This document shows, in pieces, positions 1-9,403 of a stretch of DNA of 57,990 nt; the stretch's first letter is position 1; every line of letters starts with the position of its first letter. Under the pieces are notes generated by a model, which was not told where the DNA came from, did not search any database, and was given only the letters and a program-made list of their open reading frames with translations. Origin of the DNA: Methanobacteriota archaeon. Lineage in GTDB: Archaea > Thermoplasmatota > Poseidoniia > Poseidoniales > Thalassarchaeaceae. The DNA is taken from contig JABIGF010000002.1 of assembly GCA_018650285.1 (NCBI GenBank), positions 1-57,990 of the forward strand, read 5' to 3'. A program made the position numbers and the translations under genes.

Positions 1-150
1 GGTGGAGCGCTTGGAGGCATTGGACCTGGACCACTTGGTGGGCCGGATGGAGGCATTGGTGGAGCGCTTGGAGGCATTGGACCTGGACCACTTGGTGGGC
101 CGGATGGTGGCATTGGTGGAGCGCTTGGAGGCATTGGATCTGGTTCACTC
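1..150 (-). repeat. 57-bp tandem coding repeat
   Basis: A 57-bp unit starts at 1, 58 and 115, with the third copy partial and diverging. On the minus strand each unit encodes the 19-residue PPMPPSGPPSGPGPMPPSA. Copies are nearly identical, which suggests recent expansion inside the SAP-domain gene. The array may continue past the left edge. Confidence 0.85.
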
Positions 151-1568
151 GGTGGAGCGGGATCATCGACAAGAGAACCCGCCAAAGAATTGAGGTCAAC
201 ATCATCCAAAATGGATGCTTCTAGTGAAGGTGCATCGGGAGTTGGAGGTGCTTCCTCCAATATTGGTGTTGGAGGCGCTAACAAATCAACTGGTTCAGAT
301 GCAGGTTCTTCCTCTATTGTAAGAGGGGGAGTTTCCTCTACCACTTCTTCGGGTTCTGATTCAGGTACTTCTATTGCAGAAGGTTCAGAGTCTGTCTGTC
401 CTTCAGTAGCAGGTGAATCCGGTGAAAGAAGACGGTCGATTAGGACGGCTTTTGTACCATCACTTGCTACCCCACGGGCTTCTGCGAGAGTGACTAATTC
501 ACCCTTCTTCATCTTGCCTATTGCAGATTTGGAAGGGAGTTTTGGAATTGTCTTAATTGGCTCAGCACTAGGGTCCCATGCTACTTCTTCGAACTTGACT
601 TCTGGCTCAGGTTCTGCATCTTCACCCTCAAAAACGGCTGCTTCTCCACTCCATTCGTTGTCAAAGTGACCTTCCCACTCATCAAAATCCTTCACCTTAA
701 CATCCTCTGTTGGAACCAACACTTGAACAGTCTGAGTAGGTGGGTCTTCAAATCCATATTTTGAAGTTGATTCAGGCTCATCAGATACCACAGGTGGACT
801 AGATAATGGCAGAGGAGGTTCTACTACAGATGGTGCGGGTTCTGCTGGAGCCATCAAATCTGAAGCCATAGAGGTCAATGCGCTAGGAAGCGGGTCTGTT
901 GGCAGTGGTGCTAAAGGAGCTGCAGGTGGACTTGGGTCCATCGGAGGCATTGCTGGTGGTTCTGCGAGAGGCATTGGTGGCATTGAAGACGAATCGGGGG
1001 CTACTGGTGGAGCAGCAGCAGGAGGCATTGGGCTTGGTGCGCCCATTGGAGGCATTCCACCCATTGGAGGCATTCCTGGTGGGCCTGCTGGAGGCATTCC
1101 ACCCATTGGAGGCATTCCTGGTGGGCCTGCTGGAGGCATTCCACCCATCGGAGGCATTCCACCCATCGGAGGCATTCCACCCACCGGAGGCATTCCCGGT
1201 GGACCTGCTGGAGGCGTTGAGCCTAACATTGGAGGAGCAGTTAGTGGAGTCAAGAGAGGGTCTGCCATTGGCGGCGCTACTTGCACGGGTTCTGGTTCCG
1301 GTGTAGGCTCTGGCATTGGAGGGGCAACTGGCGTCAAAAGAGGATCGGGCATTGGTGGGCCCACAGGTGCAGGCTCTGGCATTGGAGGGCCTACTGGAGC
1401 ACTCTCTGCAACAGGAAATAAGTCTACTTTAGGAGCCTCTTCTACCGGTTCTGGCTTTGGTGCGGACTCTTCTGCCTTCACTTCTTCACGGGCGCGCAGC
1501 ATATCATCCATTCCGCTCGCGAAAACATCTTCTAGAGTCTTCTTAGAGTTCTTTCCACCGCTAGCCAT
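1..1568 (-). CDS. SAP-domain protein with Pro/Met-rich repeats (C-terminus beyond window)
   Basis: An unbroken minus-strand frame runs from an ATG at 1568 past the left edge, about 522 codons. I translated it by hand and saw no stop. The N-terminus is charged (MASGGKNSKKTLEDVFASG). Next comes a long Pro/Met/Gly/Ala-rich stretch (roughly residues 50-230), then an acidic region. A SAP motif follows at about residues 352-380 (MKKGELVTLAEARGV, then DGTKAVLIDRLL), and a second Pro/Met-rich repeat block of 19-residue units lies near the window edge. SAP motifs usually bind DNA or RNA, so a nucleic-acid-associated role is inferred; the Pro-rich parts are probably disordered linkers. The plus-strand frames that look open here are shadows caused by the repeats. 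Function unknown. It is divergent from the NAD-kinase-like gene. Confidence 0.8.
   Translation of the reverse strand, partial: MASGGKNSKKTLEDVFASGMDDMLRAREEVKAEESAPKPEPVEEAPKVDLFPVAESAPVGPPMPEPAPVGPPMPDPLLTPVAPPMPEPTPEPEPVQVAPPMADPLLTPLTAPPMLGSTPPAGPPGMPPVGGMPPMGGMPPMGGMPPAGPPGMPPMGGMPPAGPPGMPPMGGMPPMGAPSPMPPAAAPPVAPDSSSMPPMPLAEPPAMPPMDPSPPAAPLAPLPTDPLPSALTSMASDLMAPAEPAPSVVEPPLPLSSPPVVSDEPESTSKYGFEDPPTQTVQVLVPTEDVKVKDFDEWEGHFDNEWSGEAAVFEGEDAEPEPEVKFEEVAWDPSAEPIKTIPKLPSKSAIGKMKKGELVTLAEARGVASDGTKAVLIDRLLSPDSPATEGQTDSEPSAIEVPESEPEEVVEETPPLTIEEEPASEPVDLLAPPTPILEEAPPTPDAPSLEASILDDVDLNSLAGSLVDDPAPPSEPDPMPPSAPPMPPSGPPSGPGPMPPSAPPMPPSGPPSGPGPMPPSAP
1048..1211 (-). repeat. 42-bp / 18-bp tandem coding repeat
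   Basis: Units of 42 bp begin at 1048, 1090 and 1132. Shorter 18-bp copies of GGAGGCATTCCACCCATC type follow. On the minus strand they encode alternating GMPPIG and GMPPAGPP segments of the Pro-rich region in the SAP-domain protein. The 18-bp subunit is contained in the 42-bp unit. Confidence 0.8.
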
Positions 1569-1722
1569 GGTGCACGCCGAGCCTCGCGATTATGGCACAA
1601 GACTTGAATGCGTTGGCCAACTGACTAACAATAATTGACTAGTTATTGACAAATAATGAGTGAATTTCTCTACCATTATCATCCTCAACAGCCTTGATGA
1701 AGTGGCCTCTCCTCGCCTAAAC

Positions 1723-2853
1723 ATGGCTTTGGTCGGCATCCTCGTTAATCCCGATGCTGGCCTTGGTGGCCGCCTTGGGTTCAAAGGCAGTGATGGCAAA
1801 GCCGAAGAGGCTAGAGAAGCGGGGGCAGAAGACCGCTCTGGACCGCGAATGAATGAAACGTTGAGCCACTTTATAGAACTTGGAATTGATGTCAATTTTC
1901 TCACTTGCGAAGGTCGAATGGGCTCAACTTGGGTGCCAGACAATTTGCCAAATGTAGATACTATCCCTGGAGCCGACCCGAGTAATGCCGAGGATACTCA
2001 GCAAGCAGTAAGTGATATGATTGCCCAAGGAATTGATTTACTTCTCTATGCAGGAGGCGATGGTACAACAAGAGACATTGTTTCTACACTTCAAAAGGTG
2101 GACAGAGAAGAACTACCTCTGATAGGAGTACCGAGTGGCGTCAAGATGCATTCTGGCTGTTTTGCCGCCTCAGTAACAGGTGCCGCAGAAGTATTGGGCG
2201 CGTGGCTGAATGGAGACTTATTGGTGGGCAACACCGAAGTCATGGATTTGGATGAAGATGCATATTTGCAAGGTGAATGGAAAGTTCGCCTCTACGCAGA
2301 GGTGATGACTCCTTCTTCTCCACGATGGATGCAAGGAGCAAAACAACGAATGGAAGCATCTGATGAAACGGATATCATTGAAGGAATTGGCGACCATATC
2401 GGTGAAATGATGCAAGAAGATGAAACTCTTGCTATCGTTTGGGGTTCTGGTGGAACCTTGAGAAGAATGGCTAAGCATCTTGGAATGTCAAAAACTGTTC
2501 TTGGAATTGATGTCGTGATGGCTGGCAACATAATCGCATCTGATGTCAACGAATCTGACTTGATGCAACTACTCACTGGGCATGAAGGCAAAGCGATGAT
2601 ATTGCTTTCACCGATGGGCGGACAGGGCTTTTTGATAGGCAGAGGAAATCTGCAAATATCACCTGATGTAATTCGCCAAGTGGGGATAAATCAAATTCTT
2701 GGAATCGCTACACCTGCTAAACTTCTCACGCTGACAGCGCTAAGAATTGATTCAGGTGATTCAACTCTTGATGACGATTTTAAAACTAAGAAATACCTCA
2801 AAGTGTTGCAAGGTTATCGAACCACTCGACTCATCAAAGTATCTCAAGACTGA
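1723..2853 (+). CDS. ATP-NAD kinase family protein (AcoX/NAD kinase-like)
   Basis: About 376 aa. The N-terminus [13 protein letters not shown] and the GGDGT motif at about residues 111-115, followed by a [14 protein letters not shown] segment, are hallmarks of the NAD kinase/diacylglycerol kinase fold, in particular the AcoX-like branch. The family phosphorylates NAD or a related substrate with ATP or polyphosphate; the exact substrate cannot be read from sequence. I chose the ATG at 1723 because the conserved first beta strand begins there; an in-frame ATG at 1660 would add 21 residues lacking family features. The 3' end overlaps the convergent CTP synthase gene by 10 bp. Its own NADP-producing role is inference. 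Confidence 0.75.
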   Translation: MALVGILVNPDAGLGGRLGFKGSDGKAEEAREAGAEDRSGPRMNETLSHFIELGIDVNFLTCEGRMGSTWVPDNLPNVDTIPGADPSNAEDTQQAVSDMIAQGIDLLLYAGGDGTTRDIVSTLQKVDREELPLIGVPSGVKMHSGCFAASVTGAAEVLGAWLNGDLLVGNTEVMDLDEDAYLQGEWKVRLYAEVMTPSSPRWMQGAKQRMEASDETDIIEGIGDHIGEMMQEDETLAIVWGSGGTLRRMAKHLGMSKTVLGIDVVMAGNIIASDVNESDLMQLLTGHEGKAMILLSPMGGQGFLIGRGNLQISPDVIRQVGINQILGIATPAKLLTLTALRIDSGDSTLDDDFKTKKYLKVLQGYRTTRLIKVSQD

Positions 2854-4499
2854 CGGGCATAAGCCGCTTCTACCAAACCAAAGAATGGCGGACTTGGCCT
2901 ATTTGGTCTGCTCTTAAATTCAGGATGGTATTGAGTTCCAAAGTAGTATGGATGGTCGGCCAACTCAATGATTTCCATTCTCTGACCAGTTGTATCCTTG
3001 CCGACAAATCGCAGACCTGCTGACTCTAAATCGGATATTAAATCAGGATTGACTTCGTAACGATGTCGATGACGTTCATGTATTTCCATAGCCCCTTCAT
3101 ACAATCGGAAAGCATCGCAATCTTTGGTCTGTAAATTTGTTTGACGGCTTCCCAAACGCATCGTGCCACCCATGTGTGTACGGCTGCCCTCTGGCATGAA
3201 AATTACTGCAGGGTGTGGTGTGTCCTCATCAAATTCAGTGCTGTTTGCACCTTTTAGACCAAGCACATTTCTAGCAAATTCAATGACTGCAACTTGCAAT
3301 CCTAAACAAACTCCAAGATAGGGGACCTTGTTCTCTCGTGCGTATTGTGCTGCAAGCATTTTGCCTTCTACACCACGTGTTCCAAATCCACCCGGCACAA
3401 GAACGCCATCAGCTTTTCTTATTGCCCCCCAAGCCTCTTGGTATTTGTCTGGCTCATTGGTTTTTGTTTCAGGCTCCAAGCAAGTTGCTTCAACCCAACT
3501 AATATTCATCTTGCAACCAACCTTGAATGCTGAATGTTGCAATGCCTTAATGACGCTCAGATAAGAATCTGAAAGGCCAGTATATTTTCCAACCATGGCA
3601 ATTGTAATCTCACCTTCAAGTGAGTCAACATGGTCTGCCATTTTCATCCACTCATCAAATTGTGGTCTGTTTGCTGGAATCTCTAAATTGAGTTTCTCGG
3701 CTATCATTGCTGTTGTATTTTGCTCCTCAAGAAGCAATGGAACACGATACAAATTTGAGACGTCGTGAGCACTTAACACGTGTGACTCGTGAACGTGGCA
3801 GAAGAGGGCTAACTTCTCCTTAGTCTCCTGTTTAAGAGGTTCTTCTGCGCGACAAACTAGGAAATCTGGTGTAAGACCTGCAGCGCGCAATTCTTTGACT
3901 GTATGTTGAGTAGGTTTGGTCTTTTGTTCACCTACTACGCCGATAACTGGGACAAGACTGACGTGTACCAAAATGAAGTTCTCCTTTCCGACACGAAATT
4001 GGAACTGACGCAATGCCTCAACAAATGGAGCACTCTCAATGTCACCTACTGTGCCTCCCAATTCAATAATACAGATATCTGGCTCGTCACCATTGCCATC
4101 TACAGGAATACTTGCAACCCTCTCAATCCAATCTTGGATTTCATCAGTAATGTGGGGAACTACTTGGACAGTTTTTCCGAGGTAATCACCACGGCGCTCC
4201 GCTTCAATTACTTTTGAGTAGACTTTCCCAGTAGTCAAATTGTTATCGCGAGTAAGAGTGATATCTAGGAATCTCTCATAATTACCAAGATCAAGGTCAA
4301 CTTCGCCGCCATCATCCAAAACAAATACCTCTCCATGCTCGAATGGACTCATCGTCCCAGCATCGCTGTTTAGATAGGGGTCAATTTTGATGGATGAAAC
4401 TCTGTAACCAAGAGATTTCAACAGCATTCCGATACTGCTAGCGGTGACGCCTTTACCTAATCCTGAGAGAACTCCGCCGGAGACAACAACATACCTCAT
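2844..4499 (-). CDS. pyrG: CTP synthase
   Basis: About 551 aa, the usual length for CTP synthase, which makes CTP from UTP, ATP and glutamine in the cytoplasm. The N-terminal amidoligase domain starts with [17 protein letters not shown], the ATP-binding loop. The C-terminal class I glutamine amidotransferase domain shows GVCLGLQ (catalytic Cys) near residue 397 and a late HPE motif (QYHPEF). The ATG at 4499 gives the standard N-terminus; a TTG at 4508 is the only nearby alternative. It converges with the NAD-kinase-like gene (10-bp overlap) and is divergent from threonine dehydrogenase. No unusual features. Confidence 0.97.
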   Translation of the reverse strand: MRYVVVSGGVLSGLGKGVTASSIGMLLKSLGYRVSSIKIDPYLNSDAGTMSPFEHGEVFVLDDGGEVDLDLGNYERFLDITLTRDNNLTTGKVYSKVIEAERRGDYLGKTVQVVPHITDEIQDWIERVASIPVDGNGDEPDICIIELGGTVGDIESAPFVEALRQFQFRVGKENFILVHVSLVPVIGVVGEQKTKPTQHTVKELRAAGLTPDFLVCRAEEPLKQETKEKLALFCHVHESHVLSAHDVSNLYRVPLLLEEQNTTAMIAEKLNLEIPANRPQFDEWMKMADHVDSLEGEITIAMVGKYTGLSDSYLSVIKALQHSAFKVGCKMNISWVEATCLEPETKTNEPDKYQEAWGAIRKADGVLVPGGFGTRGVEGKMLAAQYARENKVPYLGVCLGLQVAVIEFARNVLGLKGANSTEFDEDTPHPAVIFMPEGSRTHMGGTMRLGSRQTNLQTKDCDAFRLYEGAMEIHERHRHRYEVNPDLISDLESAGLRFVGKDTTGQRMEIIELADHPYYFGTQYHPEFKSRPNRPSPPFFGLVEAAYARQS

Positions 4500-4619
4500 A
4501 TCAATCAACGGGATATGGACCCGTTAAGCATAGCCTATCAAGGTTAGTGAAGAATTGGCGAAAAAGCAAGCCTACAGGCGTTGGTCAATTTCAAGTAGCG
4601 CCTGCTATAGCGGGCATTG

Positions 4620-5591
4620 ATGACTGAGGTTCTACCCTCCAAAGTGCTTGTCACCGGCGCTCTTGGACAGATTGGAACTGAGTTAGTGGCTGCGCTTCGA
4701 GAACTTCATGGAAACGATGCTGTAATCGCCAGCGACATCAGAGAAATTGACGACCACCCAGTAATCACCAACGGCCCCTTCACTGTCGCAGATGTATTGG
4801 ATAAAGATGCATTAGAAGAGATTGTAATTGACAACTCGATTTCAACAATTTACCATCTCGCCGCCCTGCTTTCAGCTACTGGTGAAAAAAATCCAGAACT
4901 ATGTGAGAGAGTCAATGTAGGAGGACTTTCAAACGTTTTAGAACTTGCAAGAGTGCACAATCTTCGTCTGTTCTCACCCTCCTCTATCGCCGTTTACGGG
5001 CCTGATTGTCCTAAACATGCACCTCAAATTACCCCACTTAACCCAACCACGGTTTATGGTAAAACAAAGGTCGCAGGAGAGGTGATGGCGCGGTACTACT
5101 GGGAGGCTCATGGAGTAGATGTTAGGGGACTACGCTACCCAGGACTAGTCTCATGGAAAGCGCCGGCAGGTGGAGGCACAACAGATTATGCCGTAGATAT
5201 TTTCCACCATGCAATCAAAGATGGGAATTACGACTGTTTTGTTCGCCAAGATACCCGACTCCCAATGATGTACATGGATGATGCTATCAGAGCGACTCTT
5301 GAGTTGATGGCGACTCCTGTGGAATCACTTACAGATGCAAGGGCTGGCTACAATATTGCAGGATGTTCATTTACTGCAGAAGAATTAGCAGATGCGATAA
5401 AATCGCGAGTAGATAATTTTGAATGCACATTTACGCCCGATATCAGGCAAGAATACGCTGATTCTTGGCCTGATTCTGTAGATGATTCTGAGGCGAAAAA
5501 TGATTGGGCGTGGGAAGCCCAATATGGGTTAGAAAATTTAGTTGACGAGATGTTGGCAAATCTGATTCATAAATACGAAGTTGAGGCATGA
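4620..5591 (+). CDS. tdh: L-threonine 3-dehydrogenase, short-chain (SDR) type
   Basis: About 323 aa, extended SDR fold. The NAD-binding motif TGALGQIG lies at about residues 12-19 and the catalytic YGKTK near residue 147. The segments GGGTTDYAVDIF and LPMMYMDDAIRA are typical of SDR-type threonine dehydrogenases, as opposed to generic sugar-nucleotide epimerases, which share the fold. The enzyme oxidises L-threonine to 2-amino-3-oxobutyrate with NAD. I chose the ATG at 4620; a TTG lies one codon upstream. The next gene starts 10 bp downstream behind a GGTGA ribosome site, so the two are probably co-transcribed. Epimerase activity is the main alternative. Confidence 0.85.
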   Translation: MTEVLPSKVLVTGALGQIGTELVAALRELHGNDAVIASDIREIDDHPVITNGPFTVADVLDKDALEEIVIDNSISTIYHLAALLSATGEKNPELCERVNVGGLSNVLELARVHNLRLFSPSSIAVYGPDCPKHAPQITPLNPTTVYGKTKVAGEVMARYYWEAHGVDVRGLRYPGLVSWKAPAGGGTTDYAVDIFHHAIKDGNYDCFVRQDTRLPMMYMDDAIRATLELMATPVESLTDARAGYNIAGCSFTAEELADAIKSRVDNFECTFTPDIRQEYADSWPDSVDDSEAKNDWAWEAQYGLENLVDEMLANLIHKYEVEA

Positions 5592-5600
5592 GGTGAATAG

Positions 5601-6650
5601 ATGGGAAAAGTAGACAGATTCTATGGTGTGAAATTGAGTACTGCTGCCAATATTGCCATTCTGCTGCTTGTCTCAGTATTAGCACTCATTCATCTGAAAT
5701 CTGTGATTCAACCATTTGTGGTTGCAATCCTACTTTTCTTCCTAATCTATCCTCCTGCACAATGGCTTGAGAAGCGCTACGGCCATCCCTTGATGGCGTA
5801 CGGAATACTGGTGTCCTTGACAATTGGATTCATTTTCTTGGTAGCAATACTACTGTATGCGAATATGCAATCTTTTTCAGACCAAGTCCCCCAACTAACA
5901 GAACAGTTCCATGCAAAGGTTGCTTGGCTTGAGGGACTGACCCTATTTGGTTACTCAATCGAGTTAGGCTCTGTAGTTGACCAAGTTGGTGTTGAGTCAA
6001 TTGAAGCGATGTCAAAGGGTTTCCTTGGCTCCCTAGCTAGTTTTACTGGAGGAGTGGTGACTACTCTCATCTTCCTGATTTTCATCATTCTTGAGGCTGA
6101 GTCGCTACCTAATCGCCTACGGGCAGCCTACCCCGACCAAGTGGCTCGGTTTGAGAAGATCGCTGAAGGTTCTGGAGAAAGTGTGACCACCTATGTCGTC
6201 ACAAGAGCATCTGTAGCATTCGGGCAATCGGTAGTAGTGGCGCTGATTCTGTTTTTCTTTGGAATACCAGGATGGTTATTGTGGGCATGCATTGCTTTCT
6301 TGCTTGATTTTGTCCCCTACATCGGTGGACTCATTGCAACAATCCCCCCAATTATTCTTGGATTTGTTCTATTTGAACCAACAACTCTTGCCCTGTTAGT
6401 GGGCCTACTAGTTGCTAATCAGCAGACTTGGGGTGGCTTCATTGAGCCACAACTTTCTGGCAAGAGGCTCGATATTTCGCCGATTGCTCTACTGCTTCTA
6501 GTCGCTTTCTGGGGTTGGCTCTGGGGCCTGATGGGAATGGTACTTGGAGTACCTCTTGGTGTCATAATGAAATTAGCACTTGAGAATGATGAACGCACCA
6601 AACCTATGGCCATCATGCTATCAAAGAATCCGCCTACTGAAGAAGAATAA
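5601..6650 (+). CDS. AI-2E family transporter (permease)
   Basis: 349 aa with about seven to eight hydrophobic segments, a long extracytoplasmic-type insert around residues 95-135, and the PxGxPxGVIMKL-like C-terminal region characteristic of the AI-2E family (PF01594). Members include autoinducer exporters, Na+/H+ antiporters and uncharacterised permeases, so the substrate is unknown. Translation start at 5601 is supported by GGTGA at 5592-5596. It follows threonine dehydrogenase closely on the same strand. Confidence 0.85.
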   Translation: MGKVDRFYGVKLSTAANIAILLLVSVLALIHLKSVIQPFVVAILLFFLIYPPAQWLEKRYGHPLMAYGILVSLTIGFIFLVAILLYANMQSFSDQVPQLTEQFHAKVAWLEGLTLFGYSIELGSVVDQVGVESIEAMSKGFLGSLASFTGGVVTTLIFLIFIILEAESLPNRLRAAYPDQVARFEKIAEGSGESVTTYVVTRASVAFGQSVVVALILFFFGIPGWLLWACIAFLLDFVPYIGGLIATIPPIILGFVLFEPTTLALLVGLLVANQQTWGGFIEPQLSGKRLDISPIALLLLVAFWGWLWGLMGMVLGVPLGVIMKLALENDERTKPMAIMLSKNPPTEEE

Positions 6651-6697
6651 CCATTCTGCACAGATAAACAAAAGTAGAGCCGTTTGTACGGCGAATC

Positions 6698-6937
6698 ATG
6701 GTGTTGTTGAATCTTTATTCGATTTCACATTTCTTGATATGGCTATTATCTGGGCGGTTTATTCTCAGAAGTTGGCCTTTGTTTCTTGCCCTATCTATTG
6801 GGTGGGAGTTTCTAGAACTAATACTTCCATTCGAATTTGCTGTTGAAACATTGGATAACAAATGTGCTGATATTGTCGTCAACTGTGTAGGGTTTTCAGT
6901 TGGATCATGGTTGTATAAACACAAACAGCAAGAGTGA
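6698..6937 (+). CDS. Small membrane protein, unknown
   Basis: 79 aa. Two hydrophobic segments are seen, one around residues 5-35 (including SHFLIWLLSGRFILRSW) and one near residues 58-72 (DIVVNCVGFSVGSWLY). The GWEFLELILPFEFAVET stretch followed by a D..VN..G pattern resembles small integral membrane proteins of the VanZ/DUF2585 sort, but I cannot assign it. ATG at 6698 gives a plausible membrane N-terminus. It is preceded by the AI-2E permease and is convergent with the thermosome gene. An antisense frame over the same stretch looks less protein-like. Confidence 0.5.
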   Translation: MVLLNLYSISHFLIWLLSGRFILRSWPLFLALSIGWEFLELILPFEFAVETLDNKCADIVVNCVGFSVGSWLYKHKQQE

Positions 6938-7003
6938 ACATTGAGTGAATCCACAAGATTCCAGACTCACAAGGTTCTGCTACATTCACAGGATTAAACC
7001 CAT

Positions 7004-8614
7004 TCAGGTTTCACCGGGTGTGCCATCAGATTTTTCCCAATCTGGAATTGATGGGTCTTGATTCGCCCACAACACATCATCGATTCTAAGAACTGAGACC
7101 GCTGCTTCCATTGCTCCAGCGATACCATTTCTGCTGACTACAAGTGGTTCAATCACTCCAGCATCATACATTGATTCTGCTTTCCCTGTATGGATGTTAA
7201 GACCAATCCAACTACCATTCTCTGCTTGAGCGGCATTTAGTTTGAGGACTTCATCAAGAGGAGATAGTCCGGCATTTTCAGCCAATATTCTAGGAATAGA
7301 TTCCAATGCTGCTGAAAATGCCTCAATCGCCAATTGTTCACGACCAGGGACTGTTGGTGCAAATTGGCGCAAATGGCGCGCTAAAGCCATCTGTGTAGCC
7401 CCGCCACCAGGTAAAATTCGGGGGTCTTTGACCAAACCACAAGCGACGCTAGCAGCATCATCAAAACCACGAGAGACTTCGTCCATTCTAGTTTTACTAG
7501 TTCCACGAACAACAAGGGTTTGACCACCTTTCTCGCTGCCGATGAGTTGCATGTGAGAGACACCTGCCCATTTTGAGGAGGTGAGGGATGAGAAATTTCC
7601 GAGGTCACTTGGTTTAGCTAAACTAGGCTCATGAACAATAACTGCACCAGTAGTACGGGCTAAGAGTTCAAGTTCCGGTTTCTCAATTCTACGATATGCT
7701 GTGATACCGGCTGCTAAAAGTAGACCACGTGCGTCATCATCAATCCCATCTCGCACGCATAGAAGATTACAACCGGTTGCAGCAATAGCATCAACACGCT
7801 TTGAGATGTCTGCTATTTCCTGCGCGTTAAGAGCGTGAGTCATGCCGATGTCTGTTACTTTCAAATTAACATCAATGTCTGGCTTTCTCCGACTAATGCC
7901 TCCATCTAAGATGAGGATTTTTCCTCCATCTGGATACATCTTCATTTCTGAATGAAGTGGTTCTTTGGCGATTACTAATCCTGAAACTAATTCAGTTTCA
8001 ATACTTGGACGGCCGCCGTCATTGATCTTCTTGATTAAAGAGGCGTCCGCTTCTATTCTGCCATCAATGTCTGTTGCTAAAGATTGTGCTGCAGCAACTG
8101 ATAACTTAGAAAGATGGGCGCGGATACCCTCATCTGATTTCCCTGAAAGTGAAGTCATTACTGCACGTAATGAATCCTCCTTTCCTGCCTCGCGTGCAAT
8201 CTCATCCAATTGTGACATCGATTCTTTACTAGCCAAACGGTAACCCTTCTCAACAAGAGTTGGATGGACACCCATCTCAATTAATTCAAGGGCATTTTGA
8301 AGAAGTTCGGCAGTCAATATCACAGTAGTTGTAGTGCCATCACCAGCAACACGGTCTTGAGCGCTGGACTGGGCTATCAGCATAATTGCTGTTGGATGTT
8401 CAACTTGAGCTGACTGCAAAACAGTAACCCCATCATTGGTCACAATGGCTGGTGAATTGCCACTAACAAGCATTTTGTCAAGCCCCTTCGGGCCAAGAGT
8501 ACTGCGTACGGCATCAGCCAATGCTGAAGCGGCAGCAACATTATTTCGCAGAGCCACACGACCCTGAGAACGCTCAGTCTCACTGAGAAGAGACTCATGC
8601 TCTTGTGTTACCAT
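7004..8614 (-). CDS. thsA: Thermosome subunit (group II chaperonin)
   Basis: 536 aa. N-terminal GRVALRNNVAAASALADAVR and STLGPKGLDKML, then NDGVTVLQS and GDGTTTTVILTAELL, are group II chaperonin ATP-binding motifs; the C-terminal part has GGGATQMALARHLR. It folds proteins in an ATP-driven double-ring complex in the cytosol. The C-terminus lacks the Gly/Met tail seen in some thermosomes. The upstream region has tandem GGCGAATRTTA repeats that may be regulatory. It is divergent from the Hsp20-like/dnaK pair, so protein-folding genes cluster here. A clear archaeal marker. Confidence 0.97.
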   Translation of the reverse strand: MVTQEHESLLSETERSQGRVALRNNVAAASALADAVRSTLGPKGLDKMLVSGNSPAIVTNDGVTVLQSAQVEHPTAIMLIAQSSAQDRVAGDGTTTTVILTAELLQNALELIEMGVHPTLVEKGYRLASKESMSQLDEIAREAGKEDSLRAVMTSLSGKSDEGIRAHLSKLSVAAAQSLATDIDGRIEADASLIKKINDGGRPSIETELVSGLVIAKEPLHSEMKMYPDGGKILILDGGISRRKPDIDVNLKVTDIGMTHALNAQEIADISKRVDAIAATGCNLLCVRDGIDDDARGLLLAAGITAYRRIEKPELELLARTTGAVIVHEPSLAKPSDLGNFSSLTSSKWAGVSHMQLIGSEKGGQTLVVRGTSKTRMDEVSRGFDDAASVACGLVKDPRILPGGGATQMALARHLRQFAPTVPGREQLAIEAFSAALESIPRILAENAGLSPLDEVLKLNAAQAENGSWIGLNIHTGKAESMYDAGVIEPLVVSRNGIAGAMEAAVSVLRIDDVLWANQDPSIPDWEKSDGTPGET

Positions 8615-8651
8615 TGGTTAGGCGAGCGGCAGGTCTGTCTTAAGGCCGATG

Positions 8652-8673
8652 GGCGAATGTTAGGCGAATATTA
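8652..8673 (-). promoter_or_regulatory. Tandem 11-bp direct repeat upstream of thermosome
   Basis: GGCGAATGTTA (8652-8662) is followed immediately by GGCGAATATTA (8663-8673), and a third partial TTAGGCGA lies at about 8618-8625, next to the thermosome start codon. The head-to-tail arrangement in the chaperone promoter region suggests a regulator site, perhaps for heat-shock control. No factor is known to me for this motif. Confidence 0.4.
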
Positions 8674-8819
8674 GGCTCACAAAATGTCATGTTTTTGAGG
8701 GGTTTTCAACAGGTCAGATATGCTGTACCGTACTGCGTTTTTGCCTTATGACAAACAAGGGTTCATATATGGCTAGCATTTCCGACTATACAACCTAAGG
8801 TTAACAAGTTGGTATTGGC

Positions 8820-9389
8820 ATGTCAGAAAAACGATTTACAGCAGGCGGCGATGACTGGGAAGAGAAGCTCCTAGAACAACTCTCTAAGATGTTTAATGAC
8901 ATGGGAATGAAGATGGATACCGCACAACTGAAAACCATGATGGATCAGATCCGAAGTCAATTTGAAACAATGGGCCTTGACCCAGAAAAAATGGCAGGCG
9001 AGAAGATTGAATTGAATCTTGAAGCAACCATGAATGATTTGGCAAAAATGATGGGCGCTAACTTACCAACAAAAGAGCCAGCAGCTGTTGAGGTCAAGAC
9101 TGAAGAAGTCTCTGAATCAGATAATGAAAAATTAATTCCAGTCAGTGAAGATGACATTTACATCAATGATGATGAGATGATTCTAACAATTGACTGTAGC
9201 AGAGTTGACGAAATTGATGATGGCGGCGAAGGTGTCGAATTCATCCTCACAAACGGCGGCTCTGTTCTCAGCGTCATGAAAGAAGGTAGACCAAAACCTG
9301 TACGTAAGTATAACATTGGTAAAGTCGTGAAATCAATTGACGAATGGTCATTGAATAACGGTATTTTAGACATGACTCTAAAAATTTGA
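8820..9389 (+). CDS. Hsp20/alpha-crystallin-like protein preceding DnaK
   Basis: 189 aa, acidic. The N-terminal half is Met-rich and helical (residues 10-75, with [10 protein letters not shown] and [13 protein letters not shown]). A linker of Glu/Lys/Val follows. The C-terminal 80 residues read as a beta sandwich ending in [12 protein letters not shown], which resembles the alpha-crystallin domain of small heat shock proteins. It overlaps the dnaK region by a few bases of leader and is surely co-transcribed with it. A chaperone or co-chaperone role is inferred from domain look and position. A TATA-like TTCATATATGG lies about 55 bp upstream (near 8762). Confidence 0.6.
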   Translation: MSEKRFTAGGDDWEEKLLEQLSKMFNDMGMKMDTAQLKTMMDQIRSQFETMGLDPEKMAGEKIELNLEATMNDLAKMMGANLPTKEPAAVEVKTEEVSESDNEKLIPVSEDDIYINDDEMILTIDCSRVDEIDDGGEGVEFILTNGGSVLSVMKEGRPKPVRKYNIGKVVKSIDEWSLNNGILDMTLKI

Positions 9390-9403
9390 AGGAAGTGAAA
9401 ATA

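Noticed and set aside
1048-1211. CRISPR-like array
   Set aside because: The repeats are head-to-tail, in coding frame and without unique spacers, so they are protein repeats.
2-1306. Plus-strand open frames of 63, 159 and 135 aa
   Set aside because: They are shadows of the minus-strand SAP/Pro-rich gene. Their sequences are Leu/Glu or Ser repeats that mirror the Pro/Met repeats, while the minus frame is continuous and has a domain.
6715-6954. Minus-strand 79-aa frame opposite the small membrane protein
   Set aside because: No hydrophobic or domain pattern; the plus-strand frame is more protein-like.
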